A DNA stretch of 63,501 nucleotides from the NCBI GenBank assembly GCA_013001575.1, contig JABDMI010000128.1, positions 1-63,501 on the forward strand. Reading direction: 5' to 3'. A program made the translations under genes and the position numbers. The notes below the pieces were generated by a model. That model saw nothing but the letters and a program-made list of their open reading frames with translations. It was not told where the DNA came from and made no database searches. This DNA comes from Gammaproteobacteria bacterium (GTDB taxonomy: Bacteria; Pseudomonadota; Gammaproteobacteria; Steroidobacterales; JABDMI01). Shown here piece by piece: positions 17,035 to 25,724 of this stretch (the first letter of the stretch is position 1; every line of letters begins with the position of its first letter).

Positions 17035-17238
17035 TTAATCCTTAAGAATAAAAGTCACTTTCATGTTGACGCGATATTCGTCAATATCACCATCCTTAAC
17101 AGTGACTTTCATATTCTCTACCCAGGCGCCGGTTATGTTGTCCAGGGTTTTATTAGCACGTTTAATGCCTTTTTTTGTAGCATCTTCAAAGCTTTTCTTG
17201 GATGCTGCAATGATTTCAGTAACGCGAGCTGTTGCCAT
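17035..17238 (-). CDS. Dodecin, copy 2
   Basis: A 67-residue dodecin with the same layout as copy 1 (Trp in GAWVENMKV near residue 39; same FILKD end) and about fifteen differences, mainly in the N-terminal half. The ATG at 17238 follows a clear GGAGATATAAA ribosome site; an upstream frame to 17340 is not needed. It has its own upstream region of about 175 bases and its own hairpin tail, so each copy could be expressed alone. Two co-resident dodecins could differ in flavin or coenzyme preference. Confidence 0.93.
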   Translation of the reverse strand: MATARVTEIIAASKKSFEDATKKGIKRANKTLDNITGAWVENMKVTVKDGDIDEYRVNMKVTFILKD

Positions 17239-17414
17239 TTTATATCTCCTTATAATGTATCGATTTGAATTATCAGAATATTGACCGACTTGGTCGGCGA
17301 AAAGATTACACAGTCTATGAACTGTGGCTATGAGCGTCAAGCGTGGAAAGTACGTATTTCGTGTAGGTGATGATTCTTAACAGTTTTTACGTTATTCAAA
17401 GCGTTTGATTTATT

Positions 17415-18068
17415 CTATATACCAACTTCTTCCTGTTCCAAGACTTCTTTTTCATAGCTGGCGGCCTGCTTCCATTCCTGCATTGCGGGTCGTGACAACA
17501 CGAAATCCAGGTACTTTTGTGCGACTTCCGGTAATTTGACCTGGTAGGTTACAAATCGGAACACCACCGGGGCATACATGGCGTCGGCAATGGAAAACTG
17601 ACCAAAAAGCCATGGACCACGTTGTGCGTAACTTTCCCGACATTTAGTCCAGATAGTAATGATCCGGTCGATGTCGGATTGCAGATTGTCATACATATCA
17701 ACTTTACGCTTTGTTGCACGACAGTTCATGGGCATGGATTGTCGCAAAGCTGAAAATCCCGAATGCATTTCACAAGTCACAGCCCGCGCCAGAATCCGTG
17801 CCTTTACCTCTTTGGGCCAGAGTTGTTTTTCAGGAAAGGCGTCATTGAGGTATTCCGCGATCGCCAGAGAATCCCAAATAACATGATCGTTGTGACGCAA
17901 GACCGGTACCCGGCGTGCCGGCGAGTAATCGCCAATGCGTTGCTGGAATTCTTCGCTATCGAGTTGAAGCATGATTTCGTCAAATTCAATGCCCATCTCT
18001 TTTAATAACAACCACGGTCGCAGTGACCAGGACGAGTAATTTTTATTGCCAATAATTAGAGTCGCCAT
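17415..18068 (-). CDS. Glutathione S-transferase family protein
   Basis: The 217-residue protein has the thioredoxin-like N-terminal domain with NKNYSSWSLRPW at residues 8-19 (Ser as the likely thiol-activating residue), cis-Pro in RRVPVLRH near 53-60, and the glutathione-binding DSLAIAEYL at 66-74. An all-helical C-terminal domain follows. It resembles the zeta/theta-like group often annotated as maleylacetoacetate isomerase-like, but no tyrosine-catabolism genes are adjacent. Transcribed alone, toward the dodecin genes. Confidence 0.88.
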   Translation of the reverse strand: MATLIIGNKNYSSWSLRPWLLLKEMGIEFDEIMLQLDSEEFQQRIGDYSPARRVPVLRHNDHVIWDSLAIAEYLNDAFPEKQLWPKEVKARILARAVTCEMHSGFSALRQSMPMNCRATKRKVDMYDNLQSDIDRIITIWTKCRESYAQRGPWLFGQFSIADAMYAPVVFRFVTYQVKLPEVAQKYLDFVLSRPAMQEWKQAASYEKEVLEQEEVGI

Positions 18069-18111
18069 GCTTCTGTTCCGGTGTGTATTTTATTTGATAT
18101 TCGAGCCTAAC

Positions 18112-18139
18112 AAAAAAGCCGACGCAATGCATCGGCTTT
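18112..18139 (-). terminator. Terminator of rpoH
   Basis: On the minus strand AAAGCCGA pairs with TCGGCTTT around a nine-base loop, followed by a T run (TTTTTT). It lies 28 bases after the rpoH stop codon and before the GST start. Confidence 0.85.
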
Positions 18140-18166
18140 CAGTTTGTTACTTTCTTATTAACTGCT

Positions 18167-19057
18167 TTACACGTCAATAAATTTTCTTAATTTTTTCAAA
18201 GCATTCGCTTCCAGCTGTCTAATGCGTTCAGCCGAGATGCCATACTTATCCGCTAATTCGTGCAAAGTGGATTTTTTGTCACTTAACCAGCGTTGCTTCA
18301 AAATATCGCGACTACGCTCATCCAGTTCACCCAAAGCGGCAGAAAGCTGCTGGGTATTATGGTCTTCGTAATCTTCAGCTTCAAGTAGTTGTGCCGGGTC
18401 GGCGTCTTGCTTTTCAAGATACGCAACTGGCGCAAAAGCTTTTTCATCGTCGTCCGAGTCTCGTAAGTCAAAACCAATGTCAGAGCCGGTCAGGCGTTTT
18501 TCCATTTCTCTTACGGTTTCAACTTTCACTCCAAGGTCCTTGGCGATGGCAAGACTTTCATCGTGGCTTAACCAGGCCATGTTCTTACGCATTTTGCGAA
18601 GATTGAAAAATAATTTTCGTTGTGCTTTGGTTGTAGCGATCTTGACCACGCGCCAGTTACGGATCACGTATTCGTGAATTTCAGCCCGGATCCAGTGCAC
18701 CGCGAAGGAAACAAGGCGTACACCGTAAGTCGGGTCAAAACGTTTGACCGCTTTCATGAGCCCGACGTTGCCTTCCTGAATCAGGTCGCCCAATTGCAAA
18801 CCGTATCCGCGATAACCTTTGGCAATATGCACAACAAAACGCAAGTGCGGCAAGATCAGATCGCGCGCCGCATTAATGTCGCCATGGTCACGCAAGCGTT
18901 CGGCCAAAGCAACTTCGTCTTGTTTGCTTAATACCGGAATGGTCGAGACCGTTTGCATATAAGCGTCAAGACTGGCGCTACCACCGGCTAGCATCAATTC
19001 GAAATTGTGCTGTAAGCTAGGCAGGTTCAGTTTTTCTGATGTTGTGTTTGTAGTCAT
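18167..19057 (-). CDS. rpoH: RNA polymerase sigma-32 factor
   Basis: A 296-residue heat-shock sigma factor. Region 2 is at about 70-140 ([26 protein letters not shown]), and the diagnostic RpoH box QRKLFFNLR is at 146-154. Region 4 closes the protein with the helix-turn-helix [10 protein letters not shown]. RpoH directs RNA polymerase to chaperone and protease promoters. A GAGAGGAA ribosome site precedes the ATG. A perfect CIRCE operator sits 24 bases before the start codon, suggesting HrcA repression. The gene follows ftsX in the order ftsY-ftsE-ftsX-rpoH, typical of gammaproteobacteria. Confidence 0.97.
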   Translation of the reverse strand: MTTNTTSEKLNLPSLQHNFELMLAGGSASLDAYMQTVSTIPVLSKQDEVALAERLRDHGDINAARDLILPHLRFVVHIAKGYRGYGLQLGDLIQEGNVGLMKAVKRFDPTYGVRLVSFAVHWIRAEIHEYVIRNWRVVKIATTKAQRKLFFNLRKMRKNMAWLSHDESLAIAKDLGVKVETVREMEKRLTGSDIGFDLRDSDDDEKAFAPVAYLEKQDADPAQLLEAEDYEDHNTQQLSAALGELDERSRDILKQRWLSDKKSTLHELADKYGISAERIRQLEANALKKLRKFIDV

Positions 19058-19081
19058 GTGTATTCCTCTCTGGTTGCTATT

Positions 19082-19108
19082 TTAGCACTCTGGACATTAG
19101 AGTGCTAA
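19082..19108 (-). promoter_or_regulatory. CIRCE element (HrcA operator) upstream of rpoH
   Basis: TTAGCACTC (19082-19090), nine spacer bases, then GAGTGCTAA (19100-19108): an exact match to the CIRCE consensus TTAGCACTC-N9-GAGTGCTAA. HrcA binds this dyad and represses chaperone operons in many bacteria. It lies between a possible -10 (TATAAA, minus strand 19138-19133) and the rpoH start codon, a position where a repressor would block transcription. hrcA itself is not in the window. Confidence 0.93.
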
Positions 19109-19197
19109 CAAGAGAACTAGTTCCTAGATGACTTTATAAGAAATATCAATAAAAACAGTAATTTATGATTAATTGCACAATAATTATGCATTCAATA

Positions 19198-20211
19198 TCA
19201 GGTCACTTCGATGTTTTTCAAGGTGTGTTCTGCGGCCAAGAATGCCCCTGTCAAAGCCAGACCGGTCCCAAGGAAGAGTAGGCTTAAATTTCCCCCGGTG
19301 CCCAGTCCCTGCAAGTTGAAATCACTTGCGTATAACTCTGCAAGACGGGCCGCTGGACCCGACAAGAATGCGAGTAAGATCATGACCAGAATGCTGGCTA
19401 CAGCGGCACCCAATATTCCGTACCAGAATCCCAGGTATAAAAATGGCCGACGTATAAAACCGTTACTGGCGCCAATCAGTTTTTTCACTTGAATCTCGTT
19501 TTCGCGTTGTTGTACATGCAAGCGAATGGTATTACTCACCACCAGCAATACGCCCAATGCCAGCAACAATCCAAGCAAGCCAACAGTGCGGTTTAGCAGA
19601 TGAATAATGCTGCGTAATTTCATGACCCACTGGGCGTCAAGTTGTACTTCGTTCACCCCGGGCAGTTTTTTTAGTGCCGCCAACAATTCATTCAGACTCT
19701 GGTCGCTGTCGGCATTGATCAAGGAATTACTCGGGCTAACGATCAAGGCATGTGGCAAAGGATTCTCGCCGATCGCGGTACTGATCATTTCCATTTGACT
19801 TTGCTGTGTCATTTCTTGTAAAGCTTGCTCTGAAGTGATCACGCGCACCAGCTGAACATCTTTACGTAAACTCAAGGACTGTTGAATCGCGTTGACATTG
19901 TCGACCGGATAAGCGCCATCAACATACACACTTATGTCATGGGTGGTTTGCCAGCGATCGGTAAGCACTTCGGCATTACTGACTAACAAGTATAAACAAG
20001 CGGGTAAGGCCAGCGCGATGGCGATTACCATGATTGTCATTAAACTCGATAAAGGTTCACGCACCAGGCGTTTCAAGGTGTCGTGTGAATGAAAAAGATG
20101 TTGCGAAATAGCCAGGCTTAAATTATTGCTGTTTGATTGTTGACCTGTGGATTTTCGCTTGTTAGACGAACGTGATTTACCGGCTTTGGTTGCGTGTTTA
20201 CGTTTGACCAT
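19198..20211 (-). CDS. ftsX: Cell division protein FtsX
   Basis: A 337-residue membrane protein: a basic N-terminal tail (KRKHATKAGKSR), a first membrane helix near 60-80, a periplasmic domain (about 85-200), and three more helices near 210-330. The conserved FtsX motif around VQQRENEIQVKKLIGASNGFI, with EIxxKKLIGA at about 238-247, is present. With FtsE it forms the divisome ABC complex that drives peptidoglycan amidases through EnvC. It starts 5 bases after the ftsE stop codon. Confidence 0.95.
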   Translation of the reverse strand: MVKRKHATKAGKSRSSNKRKSTGQQSNSNNLSLAISQHLFHSHDTLKRLVREPLSSLMTIMVIAIALALPACLYLLVSNAEVLTDRWQTTHDISVYVDGAYPVDNVNAIQQSLSLRKDVQLVRVITSEQALQEMTQQSQMEMISTAIGENPLPHALIVSPSNSLINADSDQSLNELLAALKKLPGVNEVQLDAQWVMKLRSIIHLLNRTVGLLGLLLALGVLLVVSNTIRLHVQQRENEIQVKKLIGASNGFIRRPFLYLGFWYGILGAAVASILVMILLAFLSGPAARLAELYASDFNLQGLGTGGNLSLLFLGTGLALTGAFLAAEHTLKNIEVT

Positions 20212-20216
20212 AACTT

Positions 20217-20876
20217 TTAGCTCGTTGACGTCAGACGCGAATGCGACAAGGTGATAACCGGCTGATCCATTTGATCGATCAGGCTCAGGTCATGGCTGGC
20301 GATCAACACAGTAACCCCAACTTCATTAAAGCGTTTAAACAATTGCAATATATCCCAGGACAATTCCGGATCAAGGTTTCCGGTTGGTTCATCCGCGAGT
20401 AATAACATGGGTTTGCTCACGATAGCCCGCGCAATACCAACACGTTGTTGCTCTCCGGAGGATAGGTCCAGTGGCAAGGAGCGCGCCTTATTGAGTAATT
20501 CCACTTGATCGAGTGCTGCCTCGGTGCGACGGGTGATGTCTTTTTTGCCCATGCCTTTGATCACCAGAGGCAAGGCCACATTATCAAATACACTGCGATC
20601 CTGGAGTAACTGGTTGTCCTGGAATACCAGTCCGAGGTGCTGGCGATAATACGGGATAAGATTCTTGTGAATGGAATTGAGGTTACGTCCATTTACAAAT
20701 AATTGACCACGGGTTGGTCGCTCGATCAAAGCCAAAAGTTTGAGCAGGGTACTTTTACCGGCACCGGAGTGGCCAGTCAAAAAGGCCATTTCACCTTTTG
20801 GGAGGTGCAAATTAAGATTTGTCAGGGCTTGATGACCATTCGGAAAACTTTTTGATACGTTATCGAATTTGATCAT
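20217..20876 (-). CDS. ftsE: Cell division ATP-binding protein FtsE
   Basis: A 219-residue ABC ATPase: Walker A GHSGAGKST at 35-43, Q-loop in GLVFQDNQLL, signature LSSGEQQRVGIAR, Walker B LLLADEPTGNLD, and the switch His in ASHD. It binds ATP and FtsX to control cell-wall hydrolysis at the septum. The ATG overlaps the ftsY stop codon by four bases (ATGA), so the two are translationally coupled. Confidence 0.96.
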   Translation of the reverse strand: MIKFDNVSKSFPNGHQALTNLNLHLPKGEMAFLTGHSGAGKSTLLKLLALIERPTRGQLFVNGRNLNSIHKNLIPYYRQHLGLVFQDNQLLQDRSVFDNVALPLVIKGMGKKDITRRTEAALDQVELLNKARSLPLDLSSGEQQRVGIARAIVSKPMLLLADEPTGNLDPELSWDILQLFKRFNEVGVTVLIASHDLSLIDQMDQPVITLSHSRLTSTS

Positions 20877-21910
20877 GCTATATCCCTGTTAGTGTCCGCA
20901 CTTTTATGCGACGGATGTTTTTGGAAGGGATCCTCGCCTTCATTGGCGAGCAGGGCGTCCACATACTGTTCTGCGTTGAACGGGATGAGATCATTGATGC
21001 CTTCACCGATTCCGATGTAGCGCACCGGCAGAGCCAGTTCTTTGGCGATGGCAAACAAAATCCCGCCTTTGGCCGAGCCGTCGAGTTTGGTTAGCACCAG
21101 GCCATCAACGCCAATAGCCTTATGAAATTCGCGTGCCTGTTGCAAAGCATTTTGACCCTGGCTTGAATCCAGTACCAATAAAGTTTCATGTGGTGCAGAG
21201 TCGTCGTGCTTGCCCATCACCCGTTTGATCTTTTTTAATTCTTCCATCAGGTTACTTTGCGTATGCAAGCGTCCAGCGGTATCCGCAATCAATACATTGA
21301 TATTACGCGCCTGGGCTGCCTGCATGGCATCAAAAATAACTGCGGCCGGATCAGCGCCTGTACCTTGCGCAATAACCGGGACTTGATTGCGTTCGCCCCA
21401 GGTTTGTAACTGTTCAACCGCGGCTGCACGAAAAGTATCTCCAGCCGCCAGCATCACAGTGCGTAAGCGACGCAAACACTGGGTGCTGAGTTTTCCTATG
21501 GTGGTGGTTTTGCCAGCTCCGTTTATGCCAACCATCAAGATGACAAAGGGCTTGTTCTGGTGACGCACTTGATCGATATCCAGTGGCGCCTCGATCGGAG
21601 TCAGTATGTCGAGCATGCTTTGACGCAAGCTTTGTATGACCGAGGCTTTATCGGTTTTTTCCTGACGCTTGAGCTTTAATTGCAAGGGTTCGAGCAGACT
21701 TTCGGTGGCATCAACCCCGACATCGGCAGTCAACAGCCGCATTTCCAGTTCTTCGAGCAGGTCTTCATCAATCTGACCGCCACTCATCAGGTCCCCGATG
21801 TCTGTGGTGAGCCAGGAATTGCCACTATTGAGACTGGCACGCAGACGCTTGAACAAACCGGGTTTGTTTTGTGCTTGCTCGTCGACGGGTGTTGCGGGTT
21901 TATCAGTCAT
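20873..21910 (-). CDS. ftsY: Signal recognition particle receptor FtsY
   Basis: The 345-residue protein has a short charged N-terminal part (much shorter than the E. coli acidic domain) and the NG GTPase domain: G1 GINGAGKTTT near 145-154, DTAGRLHTQ (G3) near 220, TKLDGSAKGG (G4) near 283-292. It docks ribosome-SRP complexes on the inner membrane. I chose the ATG at 21910 (MTDKPATP); an in-frame start at 21964 is also possible. First gene of the ftsY-ftsE-ftsX set. Confidence 0.96.
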   Translation of the reverse strand: MTDKPATPVDEQAQNKPGLFKRLRASLNSGNSWLTTDIGDLMSGGQIDEDLLEELEMRLLTADVGVDATESLLEPLQLKLKRQEKTDKASVIQSLRQSMLDILTPIEAPLDIDQVRHQNKPFVILMVGINGAGKTTTIGKLSTQCLRRLRTVMLAAGDTFRAAAVEQLQTWGERNQVPVIAQGTGADPAAVIFDAMQAAQARNINVLIADTAGRLHTQSNLMEELKKIKRVMGKHDDSAPHETLLVLDSSQGQNALQQAREFHKAIGVDGLVLTKLDGSAKGGILFAIAKELALPVRYIGIGEGINDLIPFNAEQYVDALLANEGEDPFQKHPSHKSADTNRDIA

Positions 21911-21978
21911 AGTTGTTTTGTATTTTACGCGGTGTTTGCCTAATGCGTATTTGCTGCGTAGCATTGTACCGCAAATGA

Positions 21979-22003
21979 AAAGGACGGCTTTTGGCCGTCC
22001 TTT
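21979..22003 (-). terminator. Terminator of the lipase gene
   Basis: AAAGGACGGC and GCCGTCCTTT pair with a five-base loop. Read on the minus strand the hairpin follows the lipase stop by about 20 bases and is followed by TTTTC. It separates the lipase gene from ftsY. Confidence 0.8.
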
Positions 22004-22025
22004 ATTTTCATGGAATTTTCAGAAC

Positions 22026-24023
22026 TTAAGGAGAAACTTCAACCACGCTTTCGTCCTGGATCAATATCACCTGACCATTGCCGGGTAAATTGGCCATCGG
22101 GTTACCGGTGACAAATACCACCGCCTGGGTTTGCATTTCAACAGTGGCCGCAAAACTTGGTACAGGAACCAACAGAGAACCATGTCCTCCCTGAATAAAG
22201 TTGACCGCGCCCAATGGGCCGGGGTTTGCTCCTACCGTATTCACAGCCGGTAGCCCCATGGCTGCGATCAGTTTGTCGGTCGCGAAATTCGGTACAACAG
22301 TGTCGCCCGTGACTTTCTGTAGTAATACAGGATGATTGGCAGCCGCTTCACTGGCGTAATTCAAGGGGTCGGCGGCATCGATAACGGCCTGTGCGTTACG
22401 CCAATAATCATCAAACAAGGCCGCGGGTAGACCGGCCGCTTCCAGTCCGGCTTGCAGAGATGGACCAAATGACTGCGACTCTCTCAGCAAGGAAGCAATG
22501 CCGCCCCCCGGCACGCTCAAAGTGGCAGTGATCACATCGTTATTGATTGCCAGAAATGGCACTCCGACAATCGAACCCAGTGATTGACCCAGAAAGTGCA
22601 TTTGTGAGCCGTCGAAATCGGGATTGCCATCGCCATTGATATCGATACTTGGTGCGGTTTTACTTAAATAATGCAGATCCAGTGAGGCCTGACGATTATT
22701 GTCGCGACCCACAATAAGGTTAGACAGGTTTATTGTGTAAGAACCTGACGGATCGATCTCGCCATCACCATCCAGGTCAATATCGAATGTACGTTCGATA
22801 CCGGCTTGATAAAAAATATTATTTGGATTGGTAACACCGTGTAGTGGTTGGTCGATCGAAATCACTGCAACTCCGGCTGCGGCGTAGGCATCCACCACCC
22901 CAAAGGCATTGGTGCGATCACCGGTGATACCGTGTTGGAAAATCACCAGCGGCCATTGATAACCGGCTTCTTCCGGAGTCATATTAAATTGTGCTACATA
23001 AGCCTGGTACCACGGAGAATCACTATTCGGTATGGTCACTAAGGCCGGGATATCGAGTGTGGTCGCGCCTTCGGGTAAGGGATTAAAGCGGGTGAGGTTA
23101 CTGCCGCCGGCCCCCAGCCAGGGTGTATTGAAAGGGTCGGCAGGACTTAAGAAATATTCGGTTTGCACACTACCGGAATACACATCGGCATAACCGGGTA
23201 AGGCCGGGTTAACCATGCTGGTGGTTAATGGCGTGCCGGGTCCGGCAAACATTTGCGAGATTGACGATGCTTGTGCACTGGCATTGGCAGCAACCGCTTG
23301 CAATACATCCATGGTGGATTGGGTGGAAAAACTGGTGGTGAGCAAAACATCACTGGCAGTAACTCCTAAGGCGTCAAGAATTCCCAAATGCGCCTCAACC
23401 AATTGCTTTATCTGATCCAGGGTGGCGTCGGGTAAGGTAGCACCCGTTGCCAAAGCATCTTTCATGTCCTGATAGATCGAGTCTGCTTCTACGGCAACGC
23501 CATTGCTTCCCATAATGCCGTTGGTCAAAGCCATTAAGTAGGCGCTTTTCGGGTTTAGTGGTTTGAGCAAAGTGAACTCGATCAGGTCATTGCCATTGGT
23601 ACCCACGCTGTAATCTACACCAGGAACCAAGGCGCCTACAAAATCTATTGTGGCCGTGGTGACAGGGTCGGTAATCACTTCAAACACATGTGCGGTGGCG
23701 CCACCCACAACGCTACTGGCATCAATGCTGCCGGTCATGCGAATATTCATCGGCGCGTTGGTTGAAAAACCATCCAGAGCATTCAGTGCTGCAGCCGCAG
23801 GGATTGAATCGATCTCGGGCAGGTTCAATGTACCGTCAGTCGATCCGGCAAAGTACAGATCATTTGGAAATGGTATCAGGCCAATGTCCGGGCGAAATTG
23901 CGCCTTGACTGAAACAGCTTCGGCAACTACCGGTAGCGTGGACTCGTCACTGTCTACATTGCTGCAAGCTGCGAGTAACAAGCTGAGGCTCAAAATGCCT
24001 GATGTTAATATTCTATGAATCAT
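22026..24023 (-). CDS. VolA/Pla-1-type lipoprotein lipase
   Basis: A 665-residue lipoprotein (lipobox LAAC, Cys near 20). It matches the large surface lipases of the VolA/Pla-1/cef group: a 300-residue Ig/beta-rich N-terminal region, then an alpha/beta-hydrolase domain with an oxyanion HGITGDR near 362-368 and the nucleophile elbow GQSLGS near 480-485. Two Asp-rich stretches (DIDLDGDGEIDP and DINGDGNPDFDG) look like calcium-binding loops near the active site. VolA cleaves lysophosphatidylcholine to feed fatty acids to the cell. Ends with a terminator; it sits between rsmD and ftsY, which are usually neighbours. Confidence 0.88.
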   Translation of the reverse strand: MIHRILTSGILSLSLLLAACSNVDSDESTLPVVAEAVSVKAQFRPDIGLIPFPNDLYFAGSTDGTLNLPEIDSIPAAAALNALDGFSTNAPMNIRMTGSIDASSVVGGATAHVFEVITDPVTTATIDFVGALVPGVDYSVGTNGNDLIEFTLLKPLNPKSAYLMALTNGIMGSNGVAVEADSIYQDMKDALATGATLPDATLDQIKQLVEAHLGILDALGVTASDVLLTTSFSTQSTMDVLQAVAANASAQASSISQMFAGPGTPLTTSMVNPALPGYADVYSGSVQTEYFLSPADPFNTPWLGAGGSNLTRFNPLPEGATTLDIPALVTIPNSDSPWYQAYVAQFNMTPEEAGYQWPLVIFQHGITGDRTNAFGVVDAYAAAGVAVISIDQPLHGVTNPNNIFYQAGIERTFDIDLDGDGEIDPSGSYTINLSNLIVGRDNNRQASLDLHYLSKTAPSIDINGDGNPDFDGSQMHFLGQSLGSIVGVPFLAINNDVITATLSVPGGGIASLLRESQSFGPSLQAGLEAAGLPAALFDDYWRNAQAVIDAADPLNYASEAAANHPVLLQKVTGDTVVPNFATDKLIAAMGLPAVNTVGANPGPLGAVNFIQGGHGSLLVPVPSFAATVEMQTQAVVFVTGNPMANLPGNGQVILIQDESVVEVSP

Positions 24024-24158
24024 TCAATTCCCTGTTCAAAATATTTTTATAAGTCGCTTAGATTACTGTGATTTGCTCATCGAATGCAAGCAATACAGAC
24101 ACTCGGATGGCAATACATTTACCAGGACGCATGAGGAAATCTGCTATACACTGATTTG

Positions 24159-24734
24159 ATGAGTAAATCGCTATCTACCCGCGAGCAGCGTTTGCGTATT
24201 ATTGGTGGTTCCTGGCGCAGTCGTAAGCTGGATTTTGCAGCAAATGCGCAATTGCGGCCAACGCCAGACCGGGTACGAGAAACGCTGTTTAACTGGATTG
24301 GTCACCAGGTCCTGCAATCGGTTTGTCTGGATCTGTTCGCAGGCTCCGGTGCCTTAGGGCTTGAGGCCTTGTCACGCGGCGCGTCTTATTGTGACTTTGT
24401 GGATTCTGATCGTGCCAGTGTGCAACAGATTGAAAAAAATTTGAAAATTCTGAAGGCCGACGCATCCTGTTTTTCTTTGCACCCTCGAAAAGCCAAGGAT
24501 TTTTTGTTGGACTGTGAGACTGTTTATGATCTGGTTTTTCTGGATCCGCCGTTTCATAAAAATCATCTTGCCGAGCTTATTCCGCACCTCCAAAACAAGC
24601 TGAAACCGGGTGCCCGGGTCTATATCGAGATCGAAAAGTCGGGGACCTTGCCCGAACTCCCGGAAGCGTGGTCAGTGATTCGTGAAAAAACCGCCGGTCA
24701 AGTGCGTTATCATTTAGTCTTGGTTGATTCGTGA
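24159..24734 (+). CDS. rsmD: 16S rRNA (guanine966-N2)-methyltransferase
   Basis: A 191-residue enzyme with the RsmD start IIGGSWRSRKL at 11-21, RPTPDRVRETLFNW near 34-47, SAM motif LDLFAGSGALGLEALSRGA at 58-75 (core FAGSGALG) and the catalytic FLDPPF motif (NPPY type) near 131-136. It methylates N2 of G966 in the small subunit. The ATG at 24159 is preferred to the TTG three bases before it. It diverges from the lipase gene. Confidence 0.95.
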   Translation: MSKSLSTREQRLRIIGGSWRSRKLDFAANAQLRPTPDRVRETLFNWIGHQVLQSVCLDLFAGSGALGLEALSRGASYCDFVDSDRASVQQIEKNLKILKADASCFSLHPRKAKDFLLDCETVYDLVFLDPPFHKNHLAELIPHLQNKLKPGARVYIEIEKSGTLPELPEAWSVIREKTAGQVRYHLVLVDS

Positions 24735-24851
24735 CATAAACAAGAAAGCTGTTTTCGATACAAAAAGGGCACCCTCCAGAGTCCGGATTAACGTTCGAAA
24801 TAGTAATAACAAGACAATTAAAACCAGACGAGAAAAATTTTAGGAGTTGCT

Positions 24852-25331
24852 ATGGGCATTCGAGCCATGTACCCGGGAACCTTTGATCCCATTACCAACG
24901 GTCATATTGACCTGATCGAGAGAGCATCAGGCATGTTCGACGAAATTGTGGTGGCGATTGCTGATAATCCTAAAAAGAAACCCTTATTTACCCAGGATGA
25001 ACGCATTGCTTCAGCAAGCGAAATCTTGGCCGGTCTCAACAACGTAAAAGTTCTGGGATATGACAACCTGACCATTCATTTTGCTAAACAACACAATTTA
25101 AATGTGATCATTCGTGGCATTCGCGCGGTCTCGGATTATGAATTTGAATTTCAACTGGCCTCCATGAACCGGCAACTGGATGAGAATGTCGAAACCCTGT
25201 TTATGACGCCTGCGGATGAGTATTCGTATCTTTCTTCAAGTATGGTTCGCGAGATAGCGGCTTACGGCGGTGATGTCAGTAAGTTTGTGCATCCTTTGGT
25301 GGCCAAAGCCATTAAGGAACGTTTTGCTTGA
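24852..25331 (+). CDS. coaD: Phosphopantetheine adenylyltransferase
   Basis: A 159-residue CoaD: nucleotide-binding YPGTFDPITNGHID at 7-20 with the TxGH-type motif, the IRGIRAVSDYEFE region at 89-100, and the C-terminal SYLSSSMVREIA at 124-135. It makes dephospho-CoA from 4'-phosphopantetheine and ATP. A TAGGAG ribosome site lies 7 bases before the ATG. It probably reads on into the ferredoxin gene, as in many gammaproteobacteria. Confidence 0.97.
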   Translation: MGIRAMYPGTFDPITNGHIDLIERASGMFDEIVVAIADNPKKKPLFTQDERIASASEILAGLNNVKVLGYDNLTIHFAKQHNLNVIIRGIRAVSDYEFEFQLASMNRQLDENVETLFMTPADEYSYLSSSMVREIAAYGGDVSKFVHPLVAKAIKERFA

Positions 25332-25386
25332 GTGCAGGTCATTACATTTATAGATACCGCGGTCGAGCCTTGGTATGACGAGTTAG

Positions 25387-25674
<288 letters not shown>

Positions 25675-25696
25675 ACGTCGTAATACACTCTCATCC

Positions 25697-25717
25697 ATCC
25701 TGAAACTAGTTCAGGAT
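25697..25717. repeat. Palindromic intergenic repeat
   Basis: ATCCTGAA and TTCAGGAT pair around ACTAG, flanked by TCATCC and GAC. It resembles the hairpin units at 16485-17025 (TCATCC-type flank, five-base loop), so both may belong to one family of short dispersed palindromes. It overlaps an alternative in-frame ATG of the next gene at 25716. Confidence 0.7.
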
Positions 25718-25724
25718 GACAAGC

